Assembly (NCBI GenBank): GCA_023052935.1
Contig: CM041298.1
Coordinates: forward strand, 54,629,813-54,693,812
From: Piezodorus guildinii
Taxonomy: Eukaryota; Arthropoda; Insecta; Hemiptera; Pentatomidae
Length of the DNA: 64,000 bases
Reading direction: 5' to 3'
The translations under genes and the position numbers were made by a program. Each line of letters begins with the position of its first letter. Positions within the stretch are counted from its first letter, which is position 1. Shown here piece by piece: positions 29,839-40,907 of the stretch. Under the pieces are notes generated by a model that saw nothing but the letters and a program-made list of their open reading frames with translations, ran no database searches and had not been told where the DNA came from.

Positions 29839-30704
29839 GTTGACAAGACTTTCACTTACCTAGGATGTTAAAATCTATTTAACAAATTTTAAATAAACTT
29901 AGAGCTTAAAAAAAAGTGTAAATAATCAAACATTTGGTAACGTGAACAATAATCACTAAGTTTACACCCTATATGGTACTTTACATTGCCTTATACAACT
30001 TTGTACTTAAGATAACATTTTTTTTTTTTTTTAAACTTAAGCTTTTTAACGGTATATTACACATCTATTGTATATTACTGTTCTTGTTGCCAGGAGGAAA
30101 GAAGAAAAAAAAAAATTGTTTGCCCTTTTCTCCTTTGATTGGTTATCCAATTCGTTCAATATGTATATTTTGCCGTATTGACCAATTCGAACAAAACAAA
30201 ATGGTCAATTTTTTGAATATATAATTTTTAAGGTAATTTAGAGGAAGCAAACTTAAAATATCGGCACTTAAGCCTTGCCAAATTATTTCAATTAGAAAGA
30301 AACATACATGATATTAAATCCATTTAAATTTTACATCGATATAGTGAGTTTAACGAAAATCGTTAGCGCCGTTTTCGTAAAAATTTGCAAAATATTATGA
30401 AATAAAATAGCAAATGCATGTAGCACTTCCTGTCGACCGATTTTTGTGAACCTGTTGGTGTAACATTTAGTTGTCCTAAATATGAAATTTCAGTTTTGTA
30501 CAACTCTTCGTTTCCGTGCTAGACATATATGATACATATACACATACATATGCATATACATATACACTGACCTTTTCTCACGATTTGGTTATTTTGACTC
30601 AGGAAGGAAACCCAAAACGTGATATCCAGTGAAAACCCGAATTCGAAAATTTTTACGTTCTCATTACTCACCCTTACTATATATTCCATAAGGTAAGTGG
30701 AATT
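29839..30704 (-). repeat. F1 repeat, copy G
   Basis: Complete minus-strand copy, ~865 bp. Plus text GACTTTCACTTACCT (29847-29861) at one end and AGGTAAGTGGAA (30691-30702) at the other. Internal landmarks are all present, with the AC/GT slot occupied by a CATATA-rich run. Confidence 0.8.
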
Positions 30705-31101
30705 AAAAATAATATAATGTGAAATGGTGCTATGTCACACTGTATGTTTTATTCATTTTTTATCTATATCAGCAAAAGATACATATTTTTAATATCCCTG
30801 TAGTATTTATAAATGAGAACTTTCCGTAATAAATTTGAATATTAATATCTTTTTGGGCATTTATTCAAATATATTTTATTGCTCTACTTTTTTTTTTTCT
30901 TGCTATTTAGAAATCAGAGTAGCTCACTTGGTGATTAATCTCTGGATCCTTAATTCCTGTTCAGCTGCCCTCTTACTCAGTCAGTACCAAAACTTCTTCG
31001 AGAGCTGTAGTCCTAAAAACTGTACAGATCCTTACGATGTACTTCATAAAACGTATTCGTATAGGTTATTGAGTTGTTGACATTCCAGCGTACCTATGTT
31101 A

Positions 31102-31105
<4 letters not shown>
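30705..31105. other. Unassigned stretch
   Basis: A frame at 30835-31080 ends LLLSQYQNFFESCSPKNC..., no known domain. Confidence 0.35.

Positions 31106-31191
<86 letters not shown>
31106..31191. repeat. (T)44 and (GA)n compound microsatellite
   Basis: 44 T at 31106-31149, then GA at 31150-31191 without interruption. Confidence 0.95.
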
Positions 31192-31193
<2 letters not shown>

Positions 31194-31412
31194 GAAGAAG
31201 AGTGGACATTTTTTTAAGAGAAAGGATTTCACATCTTTATCTCCTTCAACTAAGCAAAACAGTAGTTTTTTTTTAATCCATTAGTTCAGGAGTATTGATC
31301 TATTAGTTATTTAGCTTCTATTATTAGCCCTATATATATATCTATATTTCAGATTAGGCATTATTTTTCTTTTTTTTAGAGCGTCTGCCAATTTTTGTAT
31401 TACTAGAATTTG

Positions 31413-31540
31413 GTAGATAGATAGATAGATATAAATGTTTATTTACATACTTACAACATACAATAGTTTTTTAATTATGTTTTTACATGATTTCTGTGAT
31501 ACTTATAATAAAAAATTTAGGATTTTTTCTTTTAGGGACT
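31413..31540 (-). mobile_element. Possible LINE or SINE 3' end with GATA tail
   Basis: TAGATAGATAGATAGATATA followed by AATGTTTATTTACATACTTA. On the minus strand this is a 3' UTR-like end with a TATC repeat tail. No coding part. Confidence 0.35.
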
Positions 31541-31609
31541 AATTAAATATGTGTTTAAGTGATAGTAGGAAAAAAAACAAAAAACCTTCTCTAAAGTAGA
31601 ATTCGCTAT

Positions 31610-32400
31610 GATCACTAGTGCTATGTTTTTAACCTGCTACTTTTCTAAGGCAGCGGTTAGCTTCAAAAACTAGCTTACTTACTATATTTAGTCAATATAT
31701 AAACTATATTTAATGATACCATAGATCTCCTTTCCAAAGGTATCGTGTTTACCAATCCAATAGGTGGCATGCAGGGCAAGATTAAAGTAAACAAGATTCA
31801 ATTAATACATTACTATAATTATTAATTTACACATAACATTATATTCACATATTGCCTAAAACTCTATTGAGAATACTAAGGGACATTTTCTCTACTACCT
31901 TTGCTATACAATATTACAAATAACAATATACCTTTGAAACCCTTAACCGGCTGGCGAAAGTGAAAACAGTCTTAGGTCCCCTTTCTCGGCATCATCCTCC
32001 AGCTGCTCTCAGAACCCCGACGGCCACCTCCTCTTCTTGTAGGTGGAACCCGACTTACTCTCCCTGAGGATAAAACTTGACTAACTCTCCGGTTCTTCTC
32101 TCTCATTCTCGTCACCTCGGGTGGGCAAATATGGGAAGTGCCCCGGTTGGCGGTATAGCCTTTGTGCTATTATTCTTATCTTTTCACCCATCTTAATATT
32201 CTTGCTGGCCGCCGCTGGGGGAAACTACCAGAGGTTTCCGGTACCGCTGGGGGGCCCATACCGATGGGAAATCTAGGGGGCTAGGTAAACACCTTTTGAT
32301 GTTTTGCCGAAAAAGGTTCGTTATCATTAATTGTTTAATATTAAAATTATTTAATTATGAACTCCCCTCAGTATCCTCAATACATTACACTAGAAATGGT
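31610..32400. repeat. F3 repeat, copy 1
   Basis: Shares order and wording with 42430-43175: AGCTTCAAAAACTAG, TCAATATATAAACTATATTT, TTTCCAAAGGT, GTGTTTACCAA, CCGGCTGGCG, CATC.TCCAGCTGCTCTC, CTCGTCACCTCGGG, ATATGGGAAGTGCCC, TTTTGCCGAAAAAGG, CAGTATCCTCAATACATTAC. The middle is GC-rich, unlike other repeats here. No frame is open in both copies. Confidence 0.7.
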
Positions 32401-32419
32401 TCTTTTATATCGAGTAATT

Positions 32420-32730
32420 CTTTAATTTTATTTGCTGGCTATTCCTATAATTTTTATCCAGCCTTGTGTTACTCTAATGCTATAAAGGGAATAAAGGGAA
32501 GTTGGAGAGGCTTACTGGTAAAGTTCATTCCATTGAGCGTCCTTCTGGCCGTGGCAGAGGCAGCGTGTTGCGGGCTTTACGTTCGCACGACTCCTGACTC
32601 AGATAGCAGCCAACTTTGACCCGTGCTCATTTACACTGGCTCAGTGATTCTTAAACAGATAGCCGTCGGTCGACCGGAGAGACAGCGTCGGGAGCAAAGT
32701 TGAAGGAAATCCAACAAAACAACCTTGGTA
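32420..32730. other. GC-richer repeat-free island
   Basis: GGCCGTGGCAGAGGCAGCGT, GGTCGACCGGAGAGACAGCG. No coding motif. Confidence 0.35.
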
Positions 32731-32837
32731 TAGAGTTCCTGCGTCAGCCTTTTCTATCAGACCTAGGCAATTAAATTTGAAAGTTGAATCTAACAAGGAG
32801 AGAAAATGAAATGTATCTCATCGATTTGGATGATTTT

Positions 32838-34025
32838 TTTTTAGGTATAACTAGACATTAAACTATTAGAATCTACAAAATATTAGGGGCCAACACTCCC
32901 CAGTAGTAACATAAAAAAATCGGAACGTTTGTGCGATAAAACACATTTTATTTCATATCTCTCGTTCTAGTGAATGTTGTACCAATATATCAATTGTGTT
33001 CAATATGATTATTGTTTCTTTTGCTTCATAAAACGTATTGCATTAATCCTTGAACGTTTTAATTTGTTTAAAAAGTTAATTCTGCCAAATTTCAAGCTCC
33101 TGTGTTAGGCAGGAGAGATATTTAAAATTGTCTTTAAAAAAAAAACCAAAAGATACTGCTCCCCTTTGGGACGATTTTCAGAAAAAAAAAAAAAAAAAAG
33201 AATGTTTTTTTTTTTTTATTTTAATAAAAAAATGTAATAAATATTTTTTAGGAGTGCGTAATCTTTTTTGCTTCATAAAACGTATTGATTCTTGAAAATG
33301 TTAATTTTTTAAAGAAGTAAATTTTGCCAAATTCCAAGTTCCTGTATTGTACGTGTAAGGCAGGAGAGATGTTTTAAATTGTCTTTTAAAAAAACTCACA
33401 CGGTACCGTGCCCCCTTTGGGACGATTTTCAGAATAATTTTTTTTTTTTTTTTTAATTTCAATAATAAATTGTAAACTTTTCTTAGGAGTGAGAAATCTT
33501 AATCTAAGTAAAGTTTTTAAGAAACCCTATTAAAAGCACTGTTTTGACAAGATTAGTTTTTAGGGTTATTACCTAGACTAAAACTTAAATTCATATATCA
33601 AGGATAGATTTCGTCGAGAAAGAGGAAGATCCAGAGAAATTTGAGAGGCTGGAGTTGGGCAAGCCCTTCGCGAAGAGAGGACTGGAATAGGCCAAAAGAA
33701 AATAATTGGTTAAAGATCGAAGAATATGGTCCAGTCTGTACAGAAAGGCACTTCACACTGCATAAGTGGATGACGAGAATAGATTACGATAATGATCAAT
33801 TTTAAATATTTCAATGACCAATTTTTTTCTTCACCCCGCTTTGAAATTGGTTAATTTTGTCACTAAACTTATTTTTCAACCATCACTAGAACCACATTAT
33901 TTAAATAAAATGTGTTTTTGAGCACAAACTCTCCGATTATTTTCACGAGACTCCTGGGGAGCGTTGCCAATAATATTTTGCAGATTCTAATAGTTTAATG
34001 TCTAGTTTTATCTAACAAAAAATAT
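32838..34025. mobile_element. ~1.2 kb element with long terminal inverted repeats
   Basis: The left end (CTAGACATTAAACTATTAGA at 32851) is the inverse of the right end (TCTAATAGTTTAATGTCTAG, 33983-34002). Pairing continues inward over ~150 bp with growing divergence: AAAATATTA..GGC.AC.CTCCCC, then TCGGA..GTTTGTGC, AAAACACATTTTATTT, GGTTCTAGTGA-like GTTCTAGTGA. The interior holds a ~250-bp tandem duplication and possible LINE debris (33600-33800). No transposase. Foldback-type or long-TIR MITE; superfamily unknown. Confidence 0.7.
33010..33500. repeat. Diverged tandem duplication, ~250-bp unit
   Basis: CTTCATAAAACGTATTG, GTTAATT(C/T)T.CCAAATT, GGCAGGAGAGAT, CTTTGGGACGATTTTCAGAA (33164 and 33415), TTAGGAGTG occur twice in order with ~251-bp spacing. 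Each unit has an A- or T-run after CAGAA. Confidence 0.8.
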
Positions 34026-34084
34026 TTTTACATATTAGATTAAGCATGAATTTCTTCCATCATATCTTTAGTATTAGTATAATA

Positions 34085-34150
34085 AGTCACTATTCATCGA
34101 CGTTTCGGGGCTTTGTCCCCATTATCAAGACTTTTATAAGACATTTTTTG
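34085..34150 (-). repeat. Hammerhead-like core (H3)
   Basis: The minus strand reads GTCTTGATAATGGGG, ACAAA, GCCCCGAAACGTCG. The first-strand core is TTGATAA, so it departs from CUGANGA at two positions and would not be an active hammerhead. No flanking inverted arms were found. Confidence 0.5.
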
Positions 34151-34311
34151 TACCTTACTGCCACATGTCTTTGTAAATGTCGACTATTGGCTCACTGTTA
34201 ATCTAATATATAAAAATAAGAACAACTTCCTCAAGTTGAACTAATCATACAAAATATTTTATTTTGAATACATACTAATGACATTTTAATATCTATTAAT
34301 TTTATTAACAG

Positions 34312-34626
34312 TTTACGACATTCTGTAATGGAGCGGCGTGGTCTATTGGATAGAGCGCTAATCTCCTGTGCTCCGGGTCCTGGGTTCGAATCCCGGCTGT
34401 GGCGGAATATTAATTATTCTGTTAATCCAGTCGGGGGCGACCATAGGGTATGGAGAACCTCCTGGGGCAGACCCAGCCTCTATAAAGTGGGTACCTAAAA
34501 TAATTAAGAAAAACTGCTGAGCGATTAAGGCCTAATCACCTCATTGCACAGCCGTTGGTCTAGAAACAGTACTAATCTCTATATCTGTACGAATCTGAGC
34601 CTAAGACCGTTCATGGGTTGTAGTGG

Positions 34627-34697
<71 letters not shown>

Positions 34698-34709
34698 GAC
34701 ATTCTGTAA
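34312..34709 (+). mobile_element. Complete tRNA-headed SINE (family R) with target duplication
   Basis: TTTACGACATTCTGTAA stands at 34312-34328 and again at 34693-34709, a 17-bp perfect duplication. The body is 34329-34692. The head resembles tRNA-Arg: box A-like TGGTCTATTGG (34339-34349), box B GGTTCGAATCC (34383-34393, consensus) inside a CTGGG/CCCGG T-arm with a 7-nt loop. The tRNA-unrelated body has CCTCCTGGGGCAGACCCAGC, GGCCTAATCACCTCATTGCA and TTCATGGGTTGTAGTGGTAA. The 3' end is a pure T run (34633-34695) instead of poly(A). Pol III would start at the head, and a T run would also terminate it. A second copy is at 37838-38115. Confidence 0.9.
34633..34695. repeat. (T)63 SINE tail
   Basis: 63 consecutive T; the last three belong equally to the target duplication. 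Confidence 0.95.
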
Positions 34710-35765
34710 ACAACGTTAAAGTTAATACTATAATCTTGAGAAAACTTTATAATATATAGAGTTTTTTACATTATAATCAAGGTATAACTTGTACCTAATA
34801 TGTAACAGTCATAGTATGTTAAATAACTTTACAAAACCTAGGCTCAAAACTCATCAAACTTATTACAATATCCGAGGAAGTCCAGGGTCATGATTTATCG
34901 TAATACCACTTTCTCGGCTGTTTATAAATATTTTATTATTAGTAGCCCTTTATAGATAGTACAGTAAACTGTTGTTAGGGCAATCAAAATCAAAATCCTT
35001 ACAAAATAAAAAAAGAATCATTAAAATCGCCTATGAAATAGCTGAGATATAGTATTCTGAAATTGGCAGTTGGTGATTAGCCATTTTCATTTGATTAATT
35101 TATCGCTTTTCATATTGTTAAAGCTTTTAAATAGATATATAAACAGTTATACCCAAATATAGATATTTAGACATAATAAAGCATTGCGTAATAATTTGAG
35201 CGTTTTTTATTAGCTTCCCAACATGATATTATACATCTACTAAATTAAAATAAAACAACAACAAATATTTCATATGCAGTTAAATGAAAGTAATAATAAT
35301 AAAAGTTTCCATTACTATATATCAGTTATCCTTTTTCTGACTAGCGCTACATAACACTGACGAATGGACTTGGATTTTGAAATGGCAACATTAGCGGCCA
35401 ACTCTTAACACATCCATTTCAGAAGCCGCCAAACTTTGCCACATATGGGATTTGGTACTAAATCATATCTTGACCCTCTCACAACTCTATAAAATATTTA
35501 TCACTGCTAGAAATAAATAAAATGTTTTAAAAAAAAATTTAAATATAATTAAAATTCAGAGTATATGAATCTATAAAATTCTGATGAAATAATTATATTG
35601 AACGGACGTTTAGGAATAGATGTAGGTTACGGTAACAAAACTATGAATATTAGATTCGAAATAGTTGTTGCTAAATCGAAAAATAATTTATAGGAAAATT
35701 TAAATGAAAGTAGATGTTATAATGACAAATCAAGAGTTGAGGGAATATAAAACAGTCAGGACAAA
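34710..35765 (-). repeat. Mostly AT-rich DNA with F2 copy 3 at 34980-35230
   Basis: On the minus strand 35230-34980: AAAAACGCTCAAATTATTAC, TATTTGGGTATAACTGTTTA, CATATG..TAGCTGAGATATAG equivalents in the plus text. Flanks 34710-34975 and 35230-35765 hold nothing recognised. Confidence 0.45.
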
Positions 35766-35769
35766 ATTG

Positions 35770-35825
35770 TATTATTTCAACGTTTCAGGTCAAGCATTAG
35801 ATCCATCATCAGGGATAAATCTGAA
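35770..35825 (-). repeat. Hammerhead-like core (H4)
   Basis: Minus strand: CCTGATGATGGATC, TAATGCTT, GACCTGAAACGTTG. CTGATGA and GAAAC are intact but the stem is weaker (GGATC against GACCT) than in H2. Confidence 0.5.
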
Positions 35826-35924
35826 TATCTGTAAAAACCAAGTACTTTAAATTCGGCAAAGTCTATCGTCAGACCCATGAAATACAATTTCACGTACTTT
35901 GTTCTTACTTTTTTACTATATTTA

Positions 35925-36800
35925 ATAATAATAATAGTAATAATTATTTATTTATTCTGGGACGAGTACCGTCAGAATAATATAACAGGAAATAAACAAT
36001 GGTCTTAAGACTGGAGTCTTAAGAGTAAAATAATTGAAAACAACAGAATTAAACTTATAAAATGAACAAATAAAATAACTCAAAAGATAACTTCTAATAA
36101 ATATGTACAAACAAGAAAAAAAGTTAGTTAAAATGAGATCAGAGAATAATATATAATAACAAAAAAAAAAGAAAAATTAAACATATACATTAAAAAAAAA
36201 TGTACAATGTTTTTGAATGTTTGTAAAATAATATATGATTTAATCTTATATCTTATTTAGTATTTAGGTACGTAGTACGCTTTAGGTTTGTGTTGTCCTT
36301 GCATTATAAATATCGAATGCTCATACATTTTCCGACAAATAAAATAAATGTATTAATTCATAACTCTAATATTTTAATAAAAAATTGTCTTACGTTGAAA
36401 GTAGGATAGTGGATTAATAATTTTACATTTAGTGTGCGTCTCTTTTGGATCCTAAATGTGTTGGAAAAGATGGGATTTGAATGAGAGAAGAAAAGAAGCA
36501 TGGCAAATATGATTAGGTAGGGAATTCCAGAGAGATGCAGAGCGGATATATAAGGAATCATCAAAAGATTTGGTTCTATGGGTAGGAATGTAAAGGTTAG
36601 AATGGCGTGATCTGGTTTCAAATAAGTGAATCGAGGATTTGAATTGAAGGATACTGTGAATGTATGGAGGATGTTGGGATTTAATGACTTGGTAGAGATA
36701 TGTTCCGAGGAAATATTGTCTACGTATGGAAGGTAGGAGCCACTAAGTGTGTTACTGGCGACCTCCTGAAGGTACCGAAGATAAATCTTATAAACATAAT
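35925..36800 (-). mobile_element. CR1-like LINE 3' half, degraded
   Basis: Minus strand, combining frames: LPYVDNIFLGTYLYQVI, IHSILQFKSSIHLFETRSRH, SFLYIRSASLWNSLPNHICH, FLLSFKSHLFQHI, the C-terminus shared with 21000-21317. The 3' UTR ends near 35940 with the inverse of CCAGAATAAATAAATAATTA, tail of ATT repeats. Frameshifted and 5'-truncated. Confidence 0.75.
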
Positions 36801-36839
36801 TCGCTTGAGTCTGAATGGTACTGAATGAAGAATGGTACC

Positions 36840-37045
36840 TGTTTCGGACGAAATCAGCAACATGTGGAACAAGAAGTTCATTATAGATGAGTTTATTCCT
36901 GACTAAGTATTACGAAGAGTTTTTGATGGTAAGAATTGAATACCGTAGGAATTATATGGTTTAGTAAAGCTCCAAAGCTCGATTTTCTAAGACCAAATGT
37001 GGATGAGCCTGTTGTAGTTAAGTGGAAGGTTTGAGGGTATAGTAA
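36840..37045 (-). mobile_element. Jockey-like LINE fragment
   Basis: Plus text CGAAATCAGCAACATGTGGA, GGTTTAGTAAAGCTCCAAAG, GTTGTAGTTAAGTGGAAGGT matches 11236-11475. Several deletions; no 3' UTR. Confidence 0.65.
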
Positions 37046-37692
37046 CTGTTGAATTAGCTGAGCCTATACAGTTTTAAATGTATACAGTTTATTTGAAGTA
37101 GGGATGAGTGTGATAAACGCACCAGATTTTTCACTATGCGTATTACATACAGCCCTTATTCGTCTAGTGAGTTTTTCCAGAGAGGAGGTTTGAAATAAGG
37201 GAAAGGCTCGAAGAGGAGAGAGACAGAGCTAAGAAAGAAGGAGAGAAATGTCCCTGCGGCACAGAGGCAATAAATATTTGAAACAATCAAGTGTTAGCAC
37301 ATTAATAGGCCTGTAATTGAATTTAGCTTCTCTTCCGACGGAGGGGAGGGGGATCCTTCCCAGCGTGATTAAATTTAAATAATTTACCGCGGGCGGGAGA
37401 CGGTGGCGCCCCCTGGGAGCAGATCCCTGGATTAGCTGGGATAAGTATGTCACTCCCTCCGAGAGCCTTATTAAACCTTCATCTCCTTCAGGCTTTCGCT
37501 TTGTCAACGACCAGCACTTTTTCATCTGTCTCCTCTATAGTACAAGAGATAACTAAGTCGAGAATAAATTCATTCAAGTCCTGCTCCTTCTATTATATTT
37601 CTTTATTTATTGAAAGTTGATAAGGATGTAGCACGTCTCGTAAACCTTTTGTTTGATGTTAGCCCCTTTTTTTCAACAAAATATCGGCTAAG
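37046..37692. other. GC-richer island with CTCF-like motif
   Basis: 37190-37530 lacks repeats and is GC-richer. GGTGGCGCCCCCTGG at 37402-37416 contains the GGTGGCGC core described for insect CTCF and also resembles the vertebrate site on the other strand. A chance match is possible. An 87-codon-scale minus frame (37229-37525) has no domain. Confidence 0.35.
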
Positions 37693-38866
37693 TAAAAATT
37701 CTAGTGCGCGCAACACATGACTGTAATTTACAACTCTTGTTAAAATTAATTTAAGAACATTGAAATAAAATAAATATTAAATAATAACATTAAATATCCA
37801 TCAAAACGTGTGTTTCATTAAATAACCTATTACGTTAGGTCTCATGCTAGTAGTCTTCTGTTCTCCGGGTCCTGGGTTCGAATCCTGGCTATGACAGAAA
37901 ATTTTTTGTCAATATATTCAGAGTATGGAGCCCCTCCCGGGGACAGACCCAGCCTCATTAAAGTGGTAACTAAAATTGGGGAAAAACCTTGCGGCTGAGC
38001 GTGAAACATGGCCTAATCACTGCAGTGCACTGCCGTTGGCCTAGAAACAGTACGGATCTCTATATGTACTGAGCCCAAGACCCTTCATGGGTTGTAGAGG
38101 TAAAGGTTTTTTTAAAATATTATAATCTACAATAATCAATTAGTTTTATCCGCTTTTCATCAATCCGCATTACATTTTACTTCTTTGAGTATAAAATAAT
38201 ATATTTTCAAAAATCTTTAGGTTTCCAAAAGTATGTTATAAATCTTTGATACTGTTCATACATTAAACAAATATATATATACTCGTATATTACATACAAA
38301 AATATTTCATTTTTCCTTCAGTCGTTTATCAAATTCGTTTAACTTCTATATTTACCCGTTTTACCACTGTTGAAAAAATGAAATAGTTTTTTTTTTTTTT
38401 TTTTTTTTTTAATCTAAAAACTAAACGTACTTTAGTGGAAGAAAATATAAAATATCGGAATTTAAACCCTGTCGGACTATTTCAATCAGAATGAAACTGA
38501 ATTTTAGATTTTAGAAAATTCAGATTGAATTTTACATCCAAGTTTAATCAAAATTGTTTTTCTATCCGTTTTTAAAGAAGAGTGCAAAATTAAGTAAGGT
38601 TAATTTATAAGAGTTTATTCTAGTTTGCTAAATTTGTGTCAAAGGTTTTTGTAACATTCGAACCATATACAGTTTAAAAAATGAAATTTGAGTTTCATAC
38701 AACTAATTGTTTTCGAGCTAGACTGACCACAGACAGTCACAGACTATTTTGGCCATTTGGTCTCAAGTGACCCTAAAACGTGCATTTTCAGAGAAAACTA
38801 GAGTTAAAAATTTGCTTGATTGCGCTATTTTCCCTTACTATATATTCAATATAGTAGTAAGGGAAA
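37693..38866 (-). repeat. F1 repeat, copy H, split by a SINE
   Basis: Minus-strand F1: right end at 37700 (plus text TAGTGCGCGCAACACATGAC), interrupted at 37838-38115 by SINE family R, resuming to 38866 (GCGCTATTTTCCCTTACTAT). A T run (about 38387-38410) lies inside. The terminal AGGTAAGT is lost here. Confidence 0.7.
37838..38115 (+). mobile_element. tRNA-headed SINE family R, copy 2
   Basis: Box B GGTTCGAATCC intact at 37875-37885; box A region shortened and altered. Body phrases GACAGACCCAGCCTCATTAA, GGCCTAATCACTGCAGTGCA, TTCATGGGTTGTAGAGGTAA agree with 34329-34632. It ends GGTTTTTTT: again T at the 3' end, only seven. Flanks CTATTAC and AATATTAT allow only a weak duplication. Confidence 0.8.
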
Positions 38867-39950
38867 GTAAAATCTTCATTATTTTTCTCCTAAATTTCTT
38901 CACTTTCCACGATTTTGGTTTTGTAACAAGAAAGGGGAAAAGGAATAAATACGGATTTTTAAATCTTTTTCATATCTCAAAAAATATTATATTTTACCCT
39001 AAACACCATTCAAACAGCAATCCATTAAGAATAATTTAAAGATTGTTGCTAGAGACATGTTAATGTTTTTTAAATACCTTCTCAATACTCAGGATTGAGT
39101 GTTGTAACCAAATTTGTCACCTTCATTTCATTAATATTGTCCGTATAAGGACTCCGCCGTGTTTATACCTGTCAGAAAAGATTATTCATTATTACTATAC
39201 TTCAAAGCAATAATCGATATTTATAAAGAAAGATCAATCTTTAACGGCACTTTCCTCAGATATGTAATTTAATTTTCGTACTGCTTACCTTTTTCGCGCT
39301 AGAATCACAACGTACCACTAAGAGAGACTTAGTTATGTAGATTCAGAAGACCCTAAAATGTTTATTTCTGTTTAAAAATGGAATCCGAAAATTATAACGA
39401 TCGCAATACTCTTCTTCACTAAGTATACACACATCAAGGCAAATATAAGGTATGTAATACTGATTATATACAAAAAGTTATCCATCTGCTTGTTATTTAT
39501 AAGTTTTTCGGTTCTCTCGCAAGATGACTATATAACGCACACAGAGAAATACGCAAGACACGGAAGATAAATAAATAAAGTTAAAGATCCAAAAGGTCAC
39601 GAAGGGACCCCCAAAGCGGCAGGTGATCTCCAGGCTAGGAATGGATACGAGACCCGTCGAGAGCAACAGGAATTAAAAAGGCCGCCTTGTCCCTGCATAA
39701 CTGATGAGCCAGCCTACTATCTAGTTTGTATTCTCCCACCTTTATCGCGCCCTTACTAAATTGCTTTTTGGACATCGTGCATGTGACAACGACTTGTCCA
39801 TTCGTCTATCTCCTGCTAATTGGAAATATAACTCAAAATGCAAAACAGCTATAAATGCCTGTCGTCTAAGATAAACTAACATGGGAATACTAAACTAACT
39901 CGTATTATAAAAATATTCTGAAAATAGTTGCCACGTACAAAAACGCGGTA
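38867..39950. other. AT-rich stretch with F1 scrap and a GC-richer island
   Basis: 39280-39450 resembles the left part of F1 on the minus strand (CGCGCTAGAATCACAACG, GACCCTAAAATGTTTATTTC, ACGATCGCAATACTC). 39595-39800 is GC-richer with no repeat seen. Confidence 0.4.
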
Positions 39951-39954
39951 AAAA

Positions 39955-40685
39955 TAATGAAATGAAATGAAAAACTTCTTTATTATCCTGGGACTTAAGT
40001 TCCTCAAGAATAAAATAAAAATACAGACTTAATGACCGGAACGATGTGACCATGGCTTTGAACAACAAATTGCTAAACTAAAAAAATAATTAAGGTTGTA
40101 ACATATGTACATATTTACAAATCAGACTCTTAGAATGAAAATAAAAAAACAGAAATAGCTACTTCATCAGTGATAATTGAAATTATATAAACAGAAAAAA
40201 ATCTTTATTTTCTAGCATCTGCAGTTTGAGGTTATAGTCTGTTTGACTGGGTAAGGAGAAGGTGGAAAGGAGCGACTTGAAGGTGGAAGCAGTTCTTACA
40301 CGACGGATCGCAGGAGGGATAGAATTCCAAAGAGAGGTTGCTTTGGCTAGAAAGGATTTGTCAAACTCAGCAGTACGGTGAGGATGAGGGTAGAGTTCAG
40401 AAAGACGGGATCTGGAAGAACGGGACTGAATTAAAGATTTAAATTGAAGGGTTTGGAAGACATAGCTGTGACGCTGAGTTCTGATAACCTGATAGAGGAA
40501 GGAAGCTAGGAAATACTTGCGTCTGTAACGAGGATAAAGCCACCTTAACTCGGCGTAATACTGGGTTATATGCGTGTCTCTGGTGATCCCGAATATCGTA
40601 TTGCACAGTTCATAATACGCTTGAGTTTTGCTTCGAGTTCACCTGAAAGTCCGCTGTACACCGTAGTCAAATTAATGGAACTTTA
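39955..40685 (-). mobile_element. CR1-like LINE 3' end with TTTCA tail
   Basis: On the minus strand from 40685: ELRWLYPRYRRKYFLASFLY, LQFKSLIQSRSSRSRLSELY, AEFDKSFLAKATSLWNSIPP, TASTFKSLLSTFS, homologous to the end of the 19833-21317 frame. The 3' UTR is GAGGAACTTAAGTCCCAGGA then TAATAAAG, with an ATTTC repeat tail at about 39955-39975. 5'-truncated near the FDYG box. Confidence 0.8.
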
Positions 40686-40907
40686 ATTCCTTCAATAAAC
40701 GAAACCATATAAAGACTAATGCTAAATTATTTTAAAAGGTAAGCTGTGATGTTAATCAACTTCCTAAGATGTTTAATCAGGTTTTTGAGCAATAGTTTTC
40801 AACATTGCATCGATTGAATCCCAATTTATTGCACTCTTCGTTTTCATATAATTGACTACTTATATCAAATTTTTTGATATAATTTTCGCACTTTAAAGTT
40901 GGCTATT

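Noticed and set aside
31044..31284. Poly-Lys / Ser-Leu frames
   Set aside because: Translation of the (T)44(GA)n compound microsatellite.
34329..34405. Functional tRNA-Arg gene
   Set aside because: The acceptor stem does not pair and the anticodon arm is disrupted; the tail and target duplication show it is a SINE.
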